A DNA stretch of 27,082 nucleotides from Prado023 sp963700395 (GCA_963700395.1 CAVOXI010000007.1:1-27082), one strand, 5' to 3'. Shown: positions 1-8,674, counted from the stretch's first letter. Translations and numbers: made by a program. Notes: generated from the letters alone by a model not told the origin.

Positions 1-629
1 CGCCGCACGGGCCGGGGTGTGGTTGGTTGAGAGGCCGTGGGTGTGACCCGCGATGTCCCAGCGTGTGTCATCAGAGCGACACAGCGCCTCTTCGGGCCGG
101 TGTGGTCCTTGCCCGGGTGCGGCAATGTCGTTGGAGTCTGCGCCGCGGGATGTAGTCACGAGCTGGGGCAAGGATTTGCCCCAGCGGGTGCAGGGGGCCC
201 GCTGGGGCATCTGGAACCAGCGTGGCACCTCGGGCAGCCGGCGCACCATCGAATGGGGCTGCATGGGACGTCAGGGAACGCATTGTGCCTGTACGGCCCA
301 GGGGACCTCGTCCAAACGTCCGAGGCGGAAAGCCGAACGAGGGCCCGCCGACCCCTGTATGCACTCGCCCGCCAACTGGGATATGCCGCCCTACCATGCA
401 CGATTCAGCCGTCGCCGTCAGGGTTGCGCATCGCGGTCACCAAGCGTCTGCAGTCCTCCACCAAGGCGCCCGGCTGGCGGCGCAGAGACGCACCTTTCGG
501 ACTTCCCGGGACGAGCGGATCGCGGCGAATCGGGCCTACGTGCAGCTCCCTGATGGTGATGCGTGTCGTTGCCCGCGCTTCCGACGCGGACGAGACTGAA
601 GGGGTGGTACCTGAGGTCAGCGAAAGGTA
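1..629. other. No supported gene; sparse 5' stretch
   Basis: Several overlapping open frames exist on both strands, but none has a convincing ribosome binding site, a recognisable domain or a plausible amino-acid composition; they are rich in Arg, Pro and Ala, as expected from out-of-frame high-GC DNA. Apart from one hairpin at 163-184 I see nothing definable. It could hold the decayed end of a gene lying to the left of the window. Confidence 0.5.
163..184. repeat. Perfect 9-bp hairpin (terminator-like)
   Basis: CTGGGGCAA (163-171) and its exact complement TTGCCCCAG (176-184) flank a four-base loop. There is no T-run on either side, so it could be a weak terminator or a plain inverted repeat. 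No gene end lies close enough to settle the role. Confidence 0.4.
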
Positions 630-829
630 GTGGACGCCTTGACCCAGAGGTCCAAGACCAGCCCACGGCAGACCGTGGTTGGTCTCGTTGTGGCCATCGG
701 CGCCGGGATTGGCACGTCGTCGGGGTCTTCATCGGAGGTGGGGCCGGCGTCGCGGTCGGTGCTGGCCTTGGTGCTGGCATCGGCGTGGTGGTGGGAGCCG
801 TTTGGGACGGGTCGCGCTCTCGGCCATGA
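630..829 (+). pseudogene. Small glycine-zipper membrane protein, frame-broken
   Basis: Starting at GTG 630, after GAAAGG, the frame encodes a short polar head and then VVGLVVAIGAGIGT. At about 712-716 the sense continues in another frame as VVGVFIGGGAGVAVGAGLGA and a further GIGVVVGAVW, ending at the TGA at 827-829. Joined, it is about 66 residues with two hydrophobic helices full of GxxxG spacing, typical of small glycine-zipper membrane proteins in actinobacteria. One missing base (or two extra) near 714 explains the break. The function is unknown. The start is uncertain because the spacing to the GAAAGG is very short. If the break is real the gene is dead; if it is a sequencing error this is an intact small membrane protein. 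Confidence 0.45.
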
Positions 830-966
830 CCGATGACGGGATCACCAGCGGTCACTCGTGGAGAGCCGTCTCGGAGCCCGCGGGTGGTGCGCTACGCCAC
901 CTTGGGGCTTGGGGCCGGGCTTGGTGCGCTGCGCGCGAGTCTCCGGCTGAGGGAAGGGTGCACCTG

Positions 967-1416
967 ATGGAGAACGGGCCCTGGTGGGCAGCGTTGACCA
1001 CGTGGGCCGTGGTGAACATCGTCAACCTCGCCCAGACGGTGGGGTTCGCCTCCCGGCGCACGCACGGCATGGCCGTCAACCACGTCGCCGGCTACCTGGT
1101 CGCAGCACTGGCCGTCCCGGCCACCGCCGCCCTCGTGGGCTATGCCCGCTCCGGCAGCCCGTGGTGGATCGGGCCGGCGGCATTCGACGCCTTCGTGGCG
1201 CTCATGCTTGTCGTGGACTACCTGCGACCTGTCGAGTTCCGCAATCCCCGAAGGCCGAGCATCCTCGTGCCCTACCTACTGCTCTTCTTCGGCAGCATCT
1301 TCCTGATGGGCATCTCGATGTACGAGCTGGACCTCAGCCTGTGGCTGGTCACGGTGGCCACGAGCACCGCGCTGATCGGCAGCATGATCTGGGCCGTGCG
1401 CCTAGGGACGGCCTGA
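967..1416 (+). CDS. Five-helix hypothetical membrane protein
   Basis: A 149-residue protein starting at ATG 967, preceded by GGGAAGGG at 951-958. This start is preferred over the longer open frame from 679, whose N-terminus is Arg/Trp-rich and looks non-coding. Five hydrophobic segments are visible: residues about 3-25 (WWAALTTWAVVNIVNLAQ), 38-60, 64-85, 97-120 (VPYLLLFFGSIFLMGISMYE) and 124-147. Aromatic residues cluster at the helix ends. No catalytic or transporter motif was recognised, and the short loops leave little room for a soluble domain. It stands alone: the upstream gene is a broken glycine-zipper ORF and the downstream one faces the other way. Integral membrane location is well supported; the function is unknown. 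Confidence 0.75.
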   Translation: MENGPWWAALTTWAVVNIVNLAQTVGFASRRTHGMAVNHVAGYLVAALAVPATAALVGYARSGSPWWIGPAAFDAFVALMLVVDYLRPVEFRNPRRPSILVPYLLLFFGSIFLMGISMYELDLSLWLVTVATSTALIGSMIWAVRLGTA

Positions 1417-1557
1417 GAGCGCTGGCCGCCGGGGTTGCACGCTTCTCGGTACGAAGAGGGAGCGGCACGCGGCGATGAGACGCACGTGTGTCCAGTCTGC
1501 AAGTGCGAGGCGTAGACCCACGGTCAGTTGCCGGCCGCAACTGAGCGCCGGCGGCAG

Positions 1558-1713
1558 TTAGGCCCCGGGAGTCCCCAAGCCTGACCCCGGCGGACGCTGG
1601 TCACCACCAGACGGCAGGTCATCGGCACGGCTCGCACCCGTGGAACCCCTTCGGGTCATCAACATTGCGATGAGTCCACCAACGACGATGATCGCGACGA
1701 TCCACCAAAACAT
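1558..1713 (-). CDS. 51-residue single-pass membrane protein
   Basis: A short minus-strand frame begins at ATG (1713-1711) with GGAGG about six bases upstream, and ends at TAA (1560-1558). The protein opens with a clear transmembrane helix (MFWWIVAIIVVGGLIAMLM, residues 1-19), then TRR as a positive-inside stop signal, and a hydrophilic Gly/Pro/Asp-rich tail of about 30 residues. That is the layout of many small actinobacterial membrane proteins of unknown role. A GGAGAA/TTCTCC hairpin lies just upstream at 1730-1746. The good ribosome binding site and helix design argue that it is real. Its function cannot be deduced. Confidence 0.6.
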   Translation of the reverse strand: MFWWIVAIIVVGGLIAMLMTRRGSTGASRADDLPSGGDQRPPGSGLGTPGA

Positions 1714-1729
1714 GACGACCTCCACCAAC

Positions 1730-1746
1730 GGAGAATGAGGTTCTCC
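1730..1746 (-). promoter_or_regulatory. Hairpin in leader of the 51-residue gene
   Basis: GGAGAA (1730-1735) and TTCTCC (1741-1746) form a perfect 6-bp stem around a 5-base loop. It begins 17 bases upstream of the minus-strand start codon, immediately before the ribosome binding site. It could be an operator half-site pair or a leader hairpin affecting translation; no direct evidence distinguishes these. Confidence 0.3.
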
Positions 1747-1893
1747 TCAGTGTCCGCGCATATGAGCTGACCGTCTACGCCTGAGCGGCGCCCATCCGGA
1801 CTAGCGCGTGCTTCGCAGGCCGTCTCAACCGGCCGACAATCGGATGAGTTTTGACTGAAGGACGTAGCCAACCCTTGACCGGGGGGCACGCGG

Positions 1894-2126
1894 CACGCGG
1901 CTACTAGACGATTCCGTTAGGACCGGTGTCCGGCCAGACTCGGTCCAGGTGATCGGCGGGAAGCTCTCCTTGCGGCTGCCCACCCGTGATGGGTGTGGCT
2001 CATCTTCGGTTTGCGTTCCCGCCGGTCACCGTGCCGGCGTGTGGCTCCAGAGGGGTCTGCCCCGCTCTCAGTAGCAATGCCCGCCCGGCGATCTCAACCG
2101 ATCACAGCGGGAAGGCGAGGCTGGTC
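1894..2126 (+). ncRNA. Candidate bridge (seek) RNA region of IS110 copy 1
   Basis: IS110-family elements encode a structured guide RNA in the non-coding end next to the transposase; in the IS110 group it is upstream of the gene. Here a conserved 233-base non-coding stretch precedes the transposase. It contains hairpin-forming sequence such as CACCCGTGATGGGTG (about 1981-1995) and a GC-rich block before the start codon. It is strongly conserved between the two copies, as expected for a functional RNA. The exact RNA ends and the target- and donor-binding loops were not worked out. Confidence 0.5.
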
Positions 2127-2966
2127 ATGGCGAGGGTGTTCATCGGGGTCGATCCCCACAAGCTGTCGGCGACCATCGAGGTCGTCGACGATCGCGAGGC
2201 GGTGTTGGCCACGGGCCGGTTCGCCACGGACAAGGCCGGGTACGCCGCGATGCGCAAACACGTCGCGTCCTACCCGGAGCGGACCTGGGCGGTGGAGGGC
2301 AGCAACGGCGCCGGCCGGCCGTTGGCGCAGCGGCTGCTGGCCGACGGTGAGCACGTGGTGGACGTGCCGGCGAAGCTGTCGGCGCGGGCGCGGTTGTTCG
2401 ACACCGGACACAACCGCAAGACCGACGCCCACGACGCGCACGCGGTCGCGGTGGTCGCGGTGCGCACCCCCACGCTTCGGGTGCTGGCCTACGACGCGCA
2501 GCTCGAGGCGCTGCGGCTGCTGGTCGACCGGCGGGCCGAGCTGAGCAGGGCCAGGATCCAGACGGTCAACCGGGTCCACCGGCTGCTGGCCGAACTCGTT
2601 CCGGGACAGGGCAAGAAGAACATCACCACCGGCCAAGCCAAGACGATCCTGGCGACGGTGCGGCCCCGCGATGTGGCCGGCAAGGTCCGGCGTCGGCTCG
2701 CCGCCGAACAGATCGCCGAGCTCGTCGCGATCGAGAAGAAGACCAAGGCCCTGACCAAGGAGCTCAAGGAAATGGTCCTGGCCACCGGCTCGACACTGAT
2801 GGAGCTGCCCGGCGTCGGGCCCGTCGTGGCCGCCCGCACCCTGGCCGACACCGGTGACGTCGCCCGGTTCGCCGACCGCAACCGGTACGCCTCATGGACC
2901 GGCACCGCACCCATCGAAGCCTCCTCCGGCGAGGTCGTAAGGCACCGGCTCTCCCGGGCCGGGAAC
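2127..2966 (+). pseudogene. IS110-family transposase, N-terminal 280 residues
   Basis: This is a DEDD (RuvC-like) transposase of the Transposase_9/Transposase_20 type. ATG 2127 follows GGAAGGCGAGG and gives MARVFIGVDPHK, the standard IS110 N-terminus. The acidic residues are visible: D9 in GVDPHK, E57 in AVEGSNG, D100 and D103 in KTDAHDAHA. The C-terminal Transposase_20 domain begins with MELPGVGPVVAARTL (about residue 225) and continues to RHRLSRAGN. There an IS3-family element starts with the TGA of its own end, which truncates the protein. The remaining C-terminus survives at 4337-4560, but 136 bp are missing. In contrast to copy 2, the N-terminal half is in a single frame. It is probably inactive. 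Confidence 0.85.
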
Positions 2967-2982
2967 TGAACCGCCCCGGGTT
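2967..2982 (+). repeat. IS3 element terminal inverted repeat, left
   Basis: TGAACCGCCCCGGGTT, an exact reverse complement of the right end at 4321-4336. It begins with TGA as many IS3 ends do, and supplies the stop codon that truncates the IS110 transposase. Confidence 0.9.
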
Positions 2983-3959
2983 CAGTGGAGAGTCAGTGTG
3001 TGCTTCCTCGGCGGTCGCCGGGGAGTGGTTTTGGGCAGCGTAGTAGGTGGTCTCGTACTCGGCGGGTGGGATGTCGTCGCACCAGGAGTGCAGCCGTTGC
3101 CGGTTGTACCAGTCGACCCATTCGAGGGTCGCGAACTCGACGTGCTCGAGGCTTCGCCACGGCCCGTGCCGGCGGATGAGCTCGGTCTTGAACAGCCGGT
3201 TGAGGGCCTCGGCCACGGCGTTGTCGTAGGAGTCGCCGACGGGAGCCGACCGAGGCGGTGACGCCGGCCTCGGCGAGGCGTTCGGTGTAGCGGATCGACA
3301 GGTACTGCACGCCGCGGTCGGAGTGGTGGACCAGCCCGGCCAGGGCGTGCCCTTCCTGCTGGCGCTGCCAGATGGCCATCTCCAGGGCGTCCAGGGCGAG
3401 GTCGGTGCGCAGCGTGGGCGAGACCCGCCAGCCCACGATCCGCCGCGAGTACACGTCGATGACGAACGCGACGTACACGAACCCGACCCAGGTCGGCACG
3501 TAGGTGATGTCGGCGACCCACCTGGTGTCGGGCGCGGGCGCGGTGAAGTCCCGGTCGAGCAGGTCCTCGGGGCGGATGTCCTGCCGGGGATCGTCGTGCG
3601 GGGCCGCTTGTGGTCCCCGGCGGCGGCGCCGCGCAGCCCCAGGGCCCGCATCAGCCGCTCCACGGTGCACCGCGGCACCGGGTCGTACCGTTCACCGGTG
3701 GGCGTGCCGGCCTCGTCGAGACGCTGCTGACGGTTCAGCGCCTTCCACATCTTGCGCACCCCGTACACGCCGTAGTTCTCCTCGAACACCGCCGGATCCG
3801 CTCGTCGAGCGCCGCGTCGGCGACCGTCCGCGCCGAGGGCGGGCGGGCGTCTTGGCGCGTAGTAGGTGCTCGGGGCGATCGCGCGCCGGCCTCGGACAGG
3901 ACGGTGCAGATCGGCTCGACCCCGAACTGGTCCTGGTACTCGTCGATGTACGCGATCAG
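2982..3959 (-). pseudogene. IS3 OrfB (DDE integrase), several frame breaks
   Basis: The family sequence is found in pieces on three minus-strand frames. FGVEPICTVLSEAG (about 3890-3930) and IAPSTYY are followed by FEENYGVYGVRKMWKAL (about 3740-3790). Next come the integrase core TRWVADITYVP (first D, about 3496-3524), HHSDRGVQY (second D, about 3302-3328) and NAVAEALNRLFKTELI (the E, about 3175-3222). All three DDE residues are present. At least five single-base shifts are needed to join them, some by gain and some by loss. The C-terminus ends near the left repeat, one frame giving KHTLTLH and a TGA at 2984-2982. As written it cannot make a functional integrase. Confidence 0.7.
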
Positions 3960-4282
3960 CGTGTCGAGTGGGCGGTCGAGCTCCGCCGCGAAGAAAGCCG
4001 ACGCCGTCTTCAGGATCGCGTTCGCCCGACGCAGCTCGCGGTTCTCCCGCTCCAGCTCGGCGACCCGCGCGGCCGGGTCCACCGGCGGCGACGACCGGCG
4101 TCGAGGACCCTGGGCGGGCTGCGGAACCAGTTCCGCAGCGTCGCCCCCGGGATCCCCAGCTGGTCACCGACCTGGTGACACGCACGCTTGTGCGCCAGCC
4201 CCGGGTTGTCCTTCATCGTCTCGTTCACCATCCGAACCGCGCGCTCACGCAGCTCGTCGCTGTACTTCCTCGGTGCGGGCAT
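3960..4282 (-). pseudogene. IS3 OrfA (HTH protein), frame-broken
   Basis: ATG at 4282 opens MPAPRKYSDELRERAVRMV, the typical helix-turn-helix N-terminus of IS3-family OrfA (transposase_8 type), continuing through GIPGATLRNWF at about 4123. From there the family sequence moves to another frame: VAELERENRELRRANAILKT, a leucine-zipper-like segment, then ASAFFAAELDRP at about 3970-4010. In IS3 elements OrfA binds the ends and is joined to OrfB by a programmed -1 shift near the FFAAELD region. The additional shift near 4110 lies inside OrfA and is not programmed; it is either inactivating or a sequencing error. Confidence 0.7.
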
Positions 4283-4320
4283 GACTCCAGCCTCTCTGTA
4301 GAGATCAGGACCCTCCACCA

Positions 4321-4336
4321 AACCCGGGGCGGTTCA
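4321..4336 (-). repeat. IS3 element terminal inverted repeat, right
   Basis: AACCCGGGGCGGTTCA, the exact complement of the left end. It lies about 40 bases upstream of the orfA start codon, where the element's own promoter would be expected. Confidence 0.9.
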
Positions 4337-4560
4337 TCTCCGACGCCCTGTACCGCCAGCTCCGTGACGACACCTCCACTGACATGAACGCGGGTCCGGG
4401 AGGGCACCGCGGGGCGTCACACAAATCCAGCGCGGCCAGCTTGCACCCGCACACCGGCACTTCGGATCAGCCACTTCCCGGACCCGCACCAACGACGCTA
4501 CCCGCGGCAACGACGGCGCGGAAGACCTCACACACCAGACCCCTCCAACCCGCTCCTTGA
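4337..4560 (+). pseudogene. IS110 transposase C-terminal remnant
   Basis: This is the 3' part of copy 1 beyond the IS3 element. It reads ISDALYRQLRDD, then a tail ending in PLQPAP and TGA (4558-4560), closely matching the C-terminus of copy 2 (ISDALYRQLRAD to ALEPAP). The Pro/Thr/His-rich tail beyond the Transposase_20 domain is conserved between both copies. It has no start codon or ribosome binding site of its own and is cut off from the N-terminal part by 1,370 bp. Confidence 0.8.
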
Positions 4561-4808
4561 CATCAGAGGGGTGCCGGAGAGACGTCGCTGCGTCGGCGCC
4601 GTTGTTGTATGGGAGCACGTGATGCATTTGTCGGCGCGTTTGATCTTCGATGCGGTCCGACCGCCGGACTTCGGGAGTGGCCGTCGGACGAGTGCGGTGA
4701 GCTACCAGCGATGCGCGACGTCGATGACCAGCCGACTTCTCGTTGCGTCCGGCAACCAAAGACCGGGAACGCCAGCCTGGCCCGAACACCGACCAAACCC
4801 GGGCCTAC

Positions 4809-6979
4809 TCACTCCTCCTCGCCGACCGCCTCTCGTTCCTCACTCGAAGCTTCGGCTTCACCAACGGTCTCGAACTCCTCATCTGTGGACTCCCACTCCT
4901 CACCGGCCAGGTCGTCGTCCTCTTGAGGCTCCTCATCGATCGCAGCCAGCTCGTTCGAAGGGGCGAGGAGGTCAGGTGATGCCAGGAGCGCAACGCGAGA
5001 GTCTCGCCCCAAGAGTGCCTTGATCGTTGGTATCGCCTCACGTGCAGGCAGCAACACGACGTCACGTGGAAAGAAGGACCCAGAGCGCTCGGCATCGGTG
5101 GCGCCGACGTACAGCCGAAGCTCGACCTCCACCTGCGGCTCGGCCGGCTGGGACCTGAAGAAGCTCCTCGAGCTTAGTGATGGCGCTGTCGTCGAGGGGG
5201 GAGCGGGCGGTTAGGAGGAGCGTCGGCGCGGCGCTGAATTGCGTGACGAAGGATCGCGCGACTGACCTCGCTTCCTGCTCGCACCAGGGAGTGTCTTGAT
5301 GCCACCCAATACGACGAGTGTGGGTAGGCGAATGCCATTCCGGCCATCCACTTCGTGCCTCCGAGCGACACATCGCGAATCCCCGGGCCGAAGTGGGGCC
5401 CGACGGGCCCGCCCACAATGTCGTGCTCGAACCATGCGTTGGTCCAGCGCACGGTTGCGAAAGGGGCGGCGTGGTGCCAGCGTGTGCTACCGCCGCCCGG
5501 CCCAGGGATCCACAGTCGGAAGGGATGGCCAGCAGCGCGACGCACAACCTGAGGCAAAGGGGGGTCGGCGGCGAGACTGCGTTCCGTGAACCGGTCCGCA
5601 AGATCGGCCTCGCTCGACGCCATAAACGCATCGGCGTAGGTGAGAGGCGAACCGAGCGTGATGAGATCACTAACGATCCATCGCTTACTGCCATTTGTGT
5701 TCTGCGCGTCGGCGACCACGAGACCAGCCGACCGTTGCGCTGCAAACCACTCGTCGACGGAGACTGACGGCGGCTCGTCGCGATTCTCCCCCATCGGCTC
5801 CGCAGCAGATGCCATGGGTCCGGGTTCCAGTTGGTCCCCAGCGCTGCGTGATCGCAAACGAACCCCGATGGATTCGACCTTCCGGACGCCGCAACTGGCG
5901 GTATCCGTTGCCGCCTTCGCCGGCAAGACCAGCTCGCGATATGACCGCGACCATAGGAGCCGTACCGCGTCGTAAGCGATGACGCTGCCGAGGCTGTGAC
6001 CTACCAAAACCACGCGGTCGTAGCGGGGCCTGCCCGTGTCTGGATCGCGGGCATCCCGGAGGTCCTCGAGCAGTTGAAGCACACGAGTTCGTATGACTTC
6101 GCTCTCCTCGACGTTGTCGGGGTTGTCCGAACCCAGGTACCTAGCAGCATCCCCCAGAGACCTCGTGATGCGCGATGCGATCCACGTGCCGATCGCGAGT
6201 GCCACCGCCGACGTCGCGGCAGCGCCAACCACTGACGAAATGGATTCGACACCCCATACGAGCACGGACCCAACGACGCCAGCCAAGATGCACAACGCGA
6301 TGACCTTCACCGCGGCAACGAGACCAAGAAACGTGCCGATGATCATGGCTGCCAGCACACCGATGGTCAGCACAATCACAGAGACCCACGCAGGCGCGTC
6401 CACGGTTGCCAAGCCAGCCATTGCGAGCAGTGCGACGGCTAGGACCACCACCGGTAGCCAGCGAACCACGCCACGAGGACCCCGCAAGCGCGGTGTGCTG
6501 AAAGTCCCAAGCGGCCTCAAGACCAGCGGGATCAACCAGCCGGTGACGTGACTCAGCGTGGTCGTGCGATATCGCGGAGCCCAGTAGAACTCATAGAACT
6601 CGGTCACTGCTGCGCGTTCCTGCACCTTCCAGCCAGTCTCGCGCAAAAGGTCAGTGCGGTCAGCGTGGTTCCAGGTGACCGAGTAGACGAGATCGTCGGT
6701 GCGCGACGCCACCGGAGGTGGCTCCGCGAATACACGATCCTCTGCTCGGACAACGCCTCCGCGCAACTCTTCACCGCGAGAGCGGGGGGTCCGTCGCCCG
6801 ACGAAACTACGCACCGTGGAAAGAGGCGCCTGCTCCCCAATGCCATGAACAATGACGACAGCATGTCTGCCCAGCACAGTCACAGCGGCCCACCCCGGTT
6901 CTACAGCTGAGTGTGATGCAGTGCGTTCGACCATCAATGTACTCAGAACCGGCTTGCCTGGATGCTGATCCTGCTTCAT
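4809..6979 (-). pseudogene. Alpha/beta hydrolase with internal membrane helices, two frame breaks
   Basis: ATG 6979 opens a 601-residue frame with AVVIVHGIGEQ (residues 40-50), the oxyanion-loop strand of alpha/beta hydrolases, and VVLVGHSLGS (323-332) with the nucleophile Ser329. Between them are four hydrophobic helices (about 174-192, 199-219, 222-245, 248-268), and DLITLGSPL follows later, as in lipase-like proteins. After YPHSSYW (about 5320) the frame turns to nonsense. Removing one base there continues as WHQDTPWCEQEA to EELLQVPA, and removing one more near 5150 continues as EPQVEVELRLYVGATDAE to a stop at 4809. Both shifts are +1 in reading direction. The joined protein would be about 720 residues with a very acidic tail (EEREAVGEEE). 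The substrate is unknown; a membrane-bound esterase or lipase is likely. Confidence 0.7.
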
Positions 6980-7390
6980 TCCCCGCTGCCCCGCGCGGCG
7001 TCAACCAAGGCGCTCCACCGGGCCTCGAGGCGGAACGCGGGCTTCCGGCTCCTTGTTGGCGGCTCCGTTGACACCCATGGGTGAGGTCCAGCACCCGTGG
7101 TAGCCGTGTCGGTGCGGGGGGACTCGGACATCGACGGCGGCCACTGGCGAAAGACACACCCGAGGTTCCTGAACCGCCGCCCCGACTCGGAACGCGATTC
7201 GTGAACTGCTCGCGCGGTCGCCTGGTCGAGGACTACGGCGGTGTACTGGACATTCACTCGGGGGAGATTCGTGCGCAGCGAAGTACCTGGGGACGTGCCG
7301 CAAGTTGCGACGCCGCTACGGCGCGATGGACTAGCGGCGATGAGACGCGGGCTGCCCGCTGGCTGGCCGGGCCAGCGAGGGTAGAGGACG
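6980..7390 (-). other. Gap with a possible gene remnant
   Basis: On the minus strand a GTG at 7257 opens VNVQYTAVVLDQATARAVHE, a beginning resembling small actinobacterial hypothetical proteins that start YTAVVLD. The rest of that frame, to the stop at 6976, is Pro/Arg/Ser-rich and does not look like a folded protein. Another frame carries PMGVNGAANKEPEARV, which could be the continuation after one or more shifts. I treat it as a possible decayed gene of unknown function. No other feature is visible between the kinase end and the hydrolase start. Confidence 0.25.
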
Positions 7391-7915
7391 TCAGGGGCAG
7401 CGGATCGTGCCGAGGTCTACGCGATCGCGGATGGCACGAGCGATGTCGGCAGCGAGCGGCCGAGGGTCATTCAACACGTGGCGGCGATCGATGGCGGAAC
7501 GGTCGAAGTCACGCCACAGGTGGCCGGCGGCGTCGCGATCAGTGAAGCCATGGCCACGACGAGCGCTGACCCGCTCCAGACACACCTCCAAGGGCGGGAG
7601 CAGCACCGCGTAGTGGAAGTTCTCACGCCCTGCGGCAGCTGCGAACGTCTCGAGGAACCACGGGCCCAGGACTCCGTCGTAGACCACATCGCAGTACGCG
7701 GCAAGACGGCCCGTCGCGGCGGCCGCGGCCGCGATCACTGCGGCGTTCTGCACGTGGGCCTCATCTCGCCAAGGCTCGACAGCCCCCGTGTGGAGGAACC
7801 CGAAGAAGGCATCGCCAGCCACCAGCGCGCTGCGGTCGAACAGCAACGCCAATTGCTGGGCCACCGTCGACTTACCTGCACCCGGGGGCCCGGTTACCAC
7901 GATGACGTCACCCAC
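7391..7915 (-). CDS. P-loop kinase-like ATPase (AAA_33/shikimate-kinase-like)
   Basis: A 174-residue protein with a canonical Walker A motif GPPGAGKST (residues 9-17) directly after a hydrophobic beta strand (DVIVVT). This places it in the small P-loop kinase fold. Features of nucleotide-, sugar- or antibiotic-kinase-like members follow: an acidic residue in VVYDGVLGPW that may act as Walker B, and an Arg-rich lid segment (ERVSARRGHGFTDRDAAG). The size suits a stand-alone kinase. The substrate cannot be read from sequence; chloramphenicol-phosphotransferase-like and gluconate- or shikimate-kinase-like proteins share this pattern. It lies 171 bases downstream of the universal stress protein gene in the same direction, possibly in one transcript. 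The reading frame is clean. Confidence 0.8.
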   Translation of the reverse strand: MGDVIVVTGPPGAGKSTVAQQLALLFDRSALVAGDAFFGFLHTGAVEPWRDEAHVQNAAVIAAAAAATGRLAAYCDVVYDGVLGPWFLETFAAAAGRENFHYAVLLPPLEVCLERVSARRGHGFTDRDAAGHLWRDFDRSAIDRRHVLNDPRPLAADIARAIRDRVDLGTIRCP

Positions 7916-7986
7916 GATCTCGATCCTCGCGCAGCCACGGCGTGGTCGCCACGGACTATCCGTCGGCGCCCGTTGCGCTGCCTGTT

Positions 7987-8004
7987 CAGGCGGCGGTGTG
8001 ACGC
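7987..8004. repeat. 18-bp motif, copy 1 of 3
   Basis: CAGGCGGCGGTGTGACGC lies between the universal stress protein and kinase genes, about 70 bases upstream of the kinase start. It matches the sites at 8657 and 9576 at all but one or two positions. Confidence 0.45.
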
Positions 8005-8086
8005 TGGTGCGATCCGCTCGCTCGTGCTTGATGCGGGAGAGGTTGGCCGCTGCCCCACAGCAATCGGTGCGGGGCAGGATCCGCGC

Positions 8087-8539
8087 CTACAACGAGGGTC
8101 CCGCCGAACCCGGCACATGGACGACCGGGGCCGTGACCGCCGCTCGCGCCAGTCGACCGGGCAGGTCCATCCGGAGCCAGCGAGACAGCCGCGTCGGCAG
8201 CGTGCAGACGAGGACGGCGTCGAACTCGGACTCGCCGAGGAGCTCCTTTACCCGGCCCACTGGGTCGTGGTCGACGATCTCTCCACGCGCCGTCACCCCG
8301 AGCCGCTTCAACCTGTCGAGCTCGTGCTCGAGGCGGCCTCCGGCCAGCGCATGGGCGATCTGCTCGGCGCTGGGGATGTAGCGGTCGATGGGTGGATAGT
8401 CCCACTGGGACTCCCCCTCACTGACCGAGATCGGTGCTACCACGATCATCTCGGCATCACCCTCGGTGTAGGGCGCGAGGGCCTCCTCGAGCTCGGGGCA
8501 CCCCAGCGTCTGGTTGGCCACGACCAGGATCCTCGTCAT
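8087..8539 (-). CDS. Universal stress protein-like (UspA fold)
   Basis: A 150-residue protein. ATG 8539 (MTRILVVANQTLGCPELEEA), with GGAG a few bases upstream, is preferred over the long open frame to 8863, whose extra residues look non-coding. The fold signature is an N-terminal beta strand ILVVAN, a middle strand MIVVAPI, and the C-terminal pattern DAVLVCTLPTRLSRWLRMDL then APVVHVP, as in UspA/rossmann-like proteins. The ATP-binding glycine signature (GxxG-9x-GS) of ATP-type USPs is not seen, so it may be a non-nucleotide-binding member. Such proteins usually act in the cytoplasm under stress or hypoxia. The neighbouring P-loop kinase gene is downstream in the same orientation. Confidence 0.75.
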   Translation of the reverse strand: MTRILVVANQTLGCPELEEALAPYTEGDAEMIVVAPISVSEGESQWDYPPIDRYIPSAEQIAHALAGGRLEHELDRLKRLGVTARGEIVDHDPVGRVKELLGESEFDAVLVCTLPTRLSRWLRMDLPGRLARAAVTAPVVHVPGSAGPSL

Positions 8540-8656
8540 GGCTCCATCATGCTCCCCAAGCGGCGCGAGGAGTAGGCGGCCGTCCGGTCCCAGGAACGGT
8601 GCCGAGCTCCGGGCGTCGGCGGCGGGATCCGCATCAGCCTCGGGCCGACTGATCGA

Positions 8657-8674
8657 CAGGCGGCGGTATGACGC
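8657..8674. repeat. 18-bp motif, copy 2 of 3
   Basis: CAGGCGGCGGTATGACGC lies about 118 bases upstream of the universal stress protein start codon, in a 256-base gap with no gene. GA precedes it here and in copy 3. Confidence 0.45.

Larger units (their letters stand above)
2967..4336 (-). mobile_element. IS3-family insertion sequence (1,370 bp)
   Basis: The ends are perfect 16-bp inverted repeats: TGAACCGCCCCGGGTT at 2967-2982 and its complement at 4321-4336. The length, the orfA/orfB layout read on the minus strand, and the DDE integrase similarity all fit the IS3 family. No target-site duplication is present: the flanks are GGAAC on the left and TCTCC on the right, and they do not match. 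Comparison with the uninterrupted IS110 copy shows that 136 bp of host element are missing at the junction, so insertion was followed or accompanied by an adjacent deletion. Confidence 0.9.
1894..4583 (+). mobile_element. IS110-family insertion sequence, copy 1, interrupted by IS3 element
   Basis: The limits come from comparison with the second copy in this window: identity starts at CACGCGGCT (1894 here, 17840 in the other) and ends at AGAGAC (4583 here, 19300 in the other). The element has no long terminal inverted repeats, as usual for IS110. It carries a long 5' non-coding end (1894-2126), a DEDD transposase gene starting at 2127, and a short 3' end. An IS3-family element occupies 2967-4336. 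The IS110 sequence between the junctions lacks 136 bp present in copy 2 (18918-19053), so this copy cannot make a full transposase. Confidence 0.85.

Noticed and set aside
37..630. A 197-residue plus-strand open frame
   Set aside because: No ribosome binding site and no recognised domain; several competing frames cover the same bases with equally poor composition.
1469..7348. 15-bp identical string GCGGCGATGAGACGC at 1469-1483 and 7334-7348
   Set aside because: In high-GC DNA of this length a 15-bp match is expected about once by chance, and neither site has a shared context.
7478..8575. A 365-residue plus-strand open frame
   Set aside because: It is antisense to the kinase and universal stress protein genes, whose domains are clear. 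Its own sequence is Arg/Gln/His-rich with no motif, as usual for high-GC shadows.
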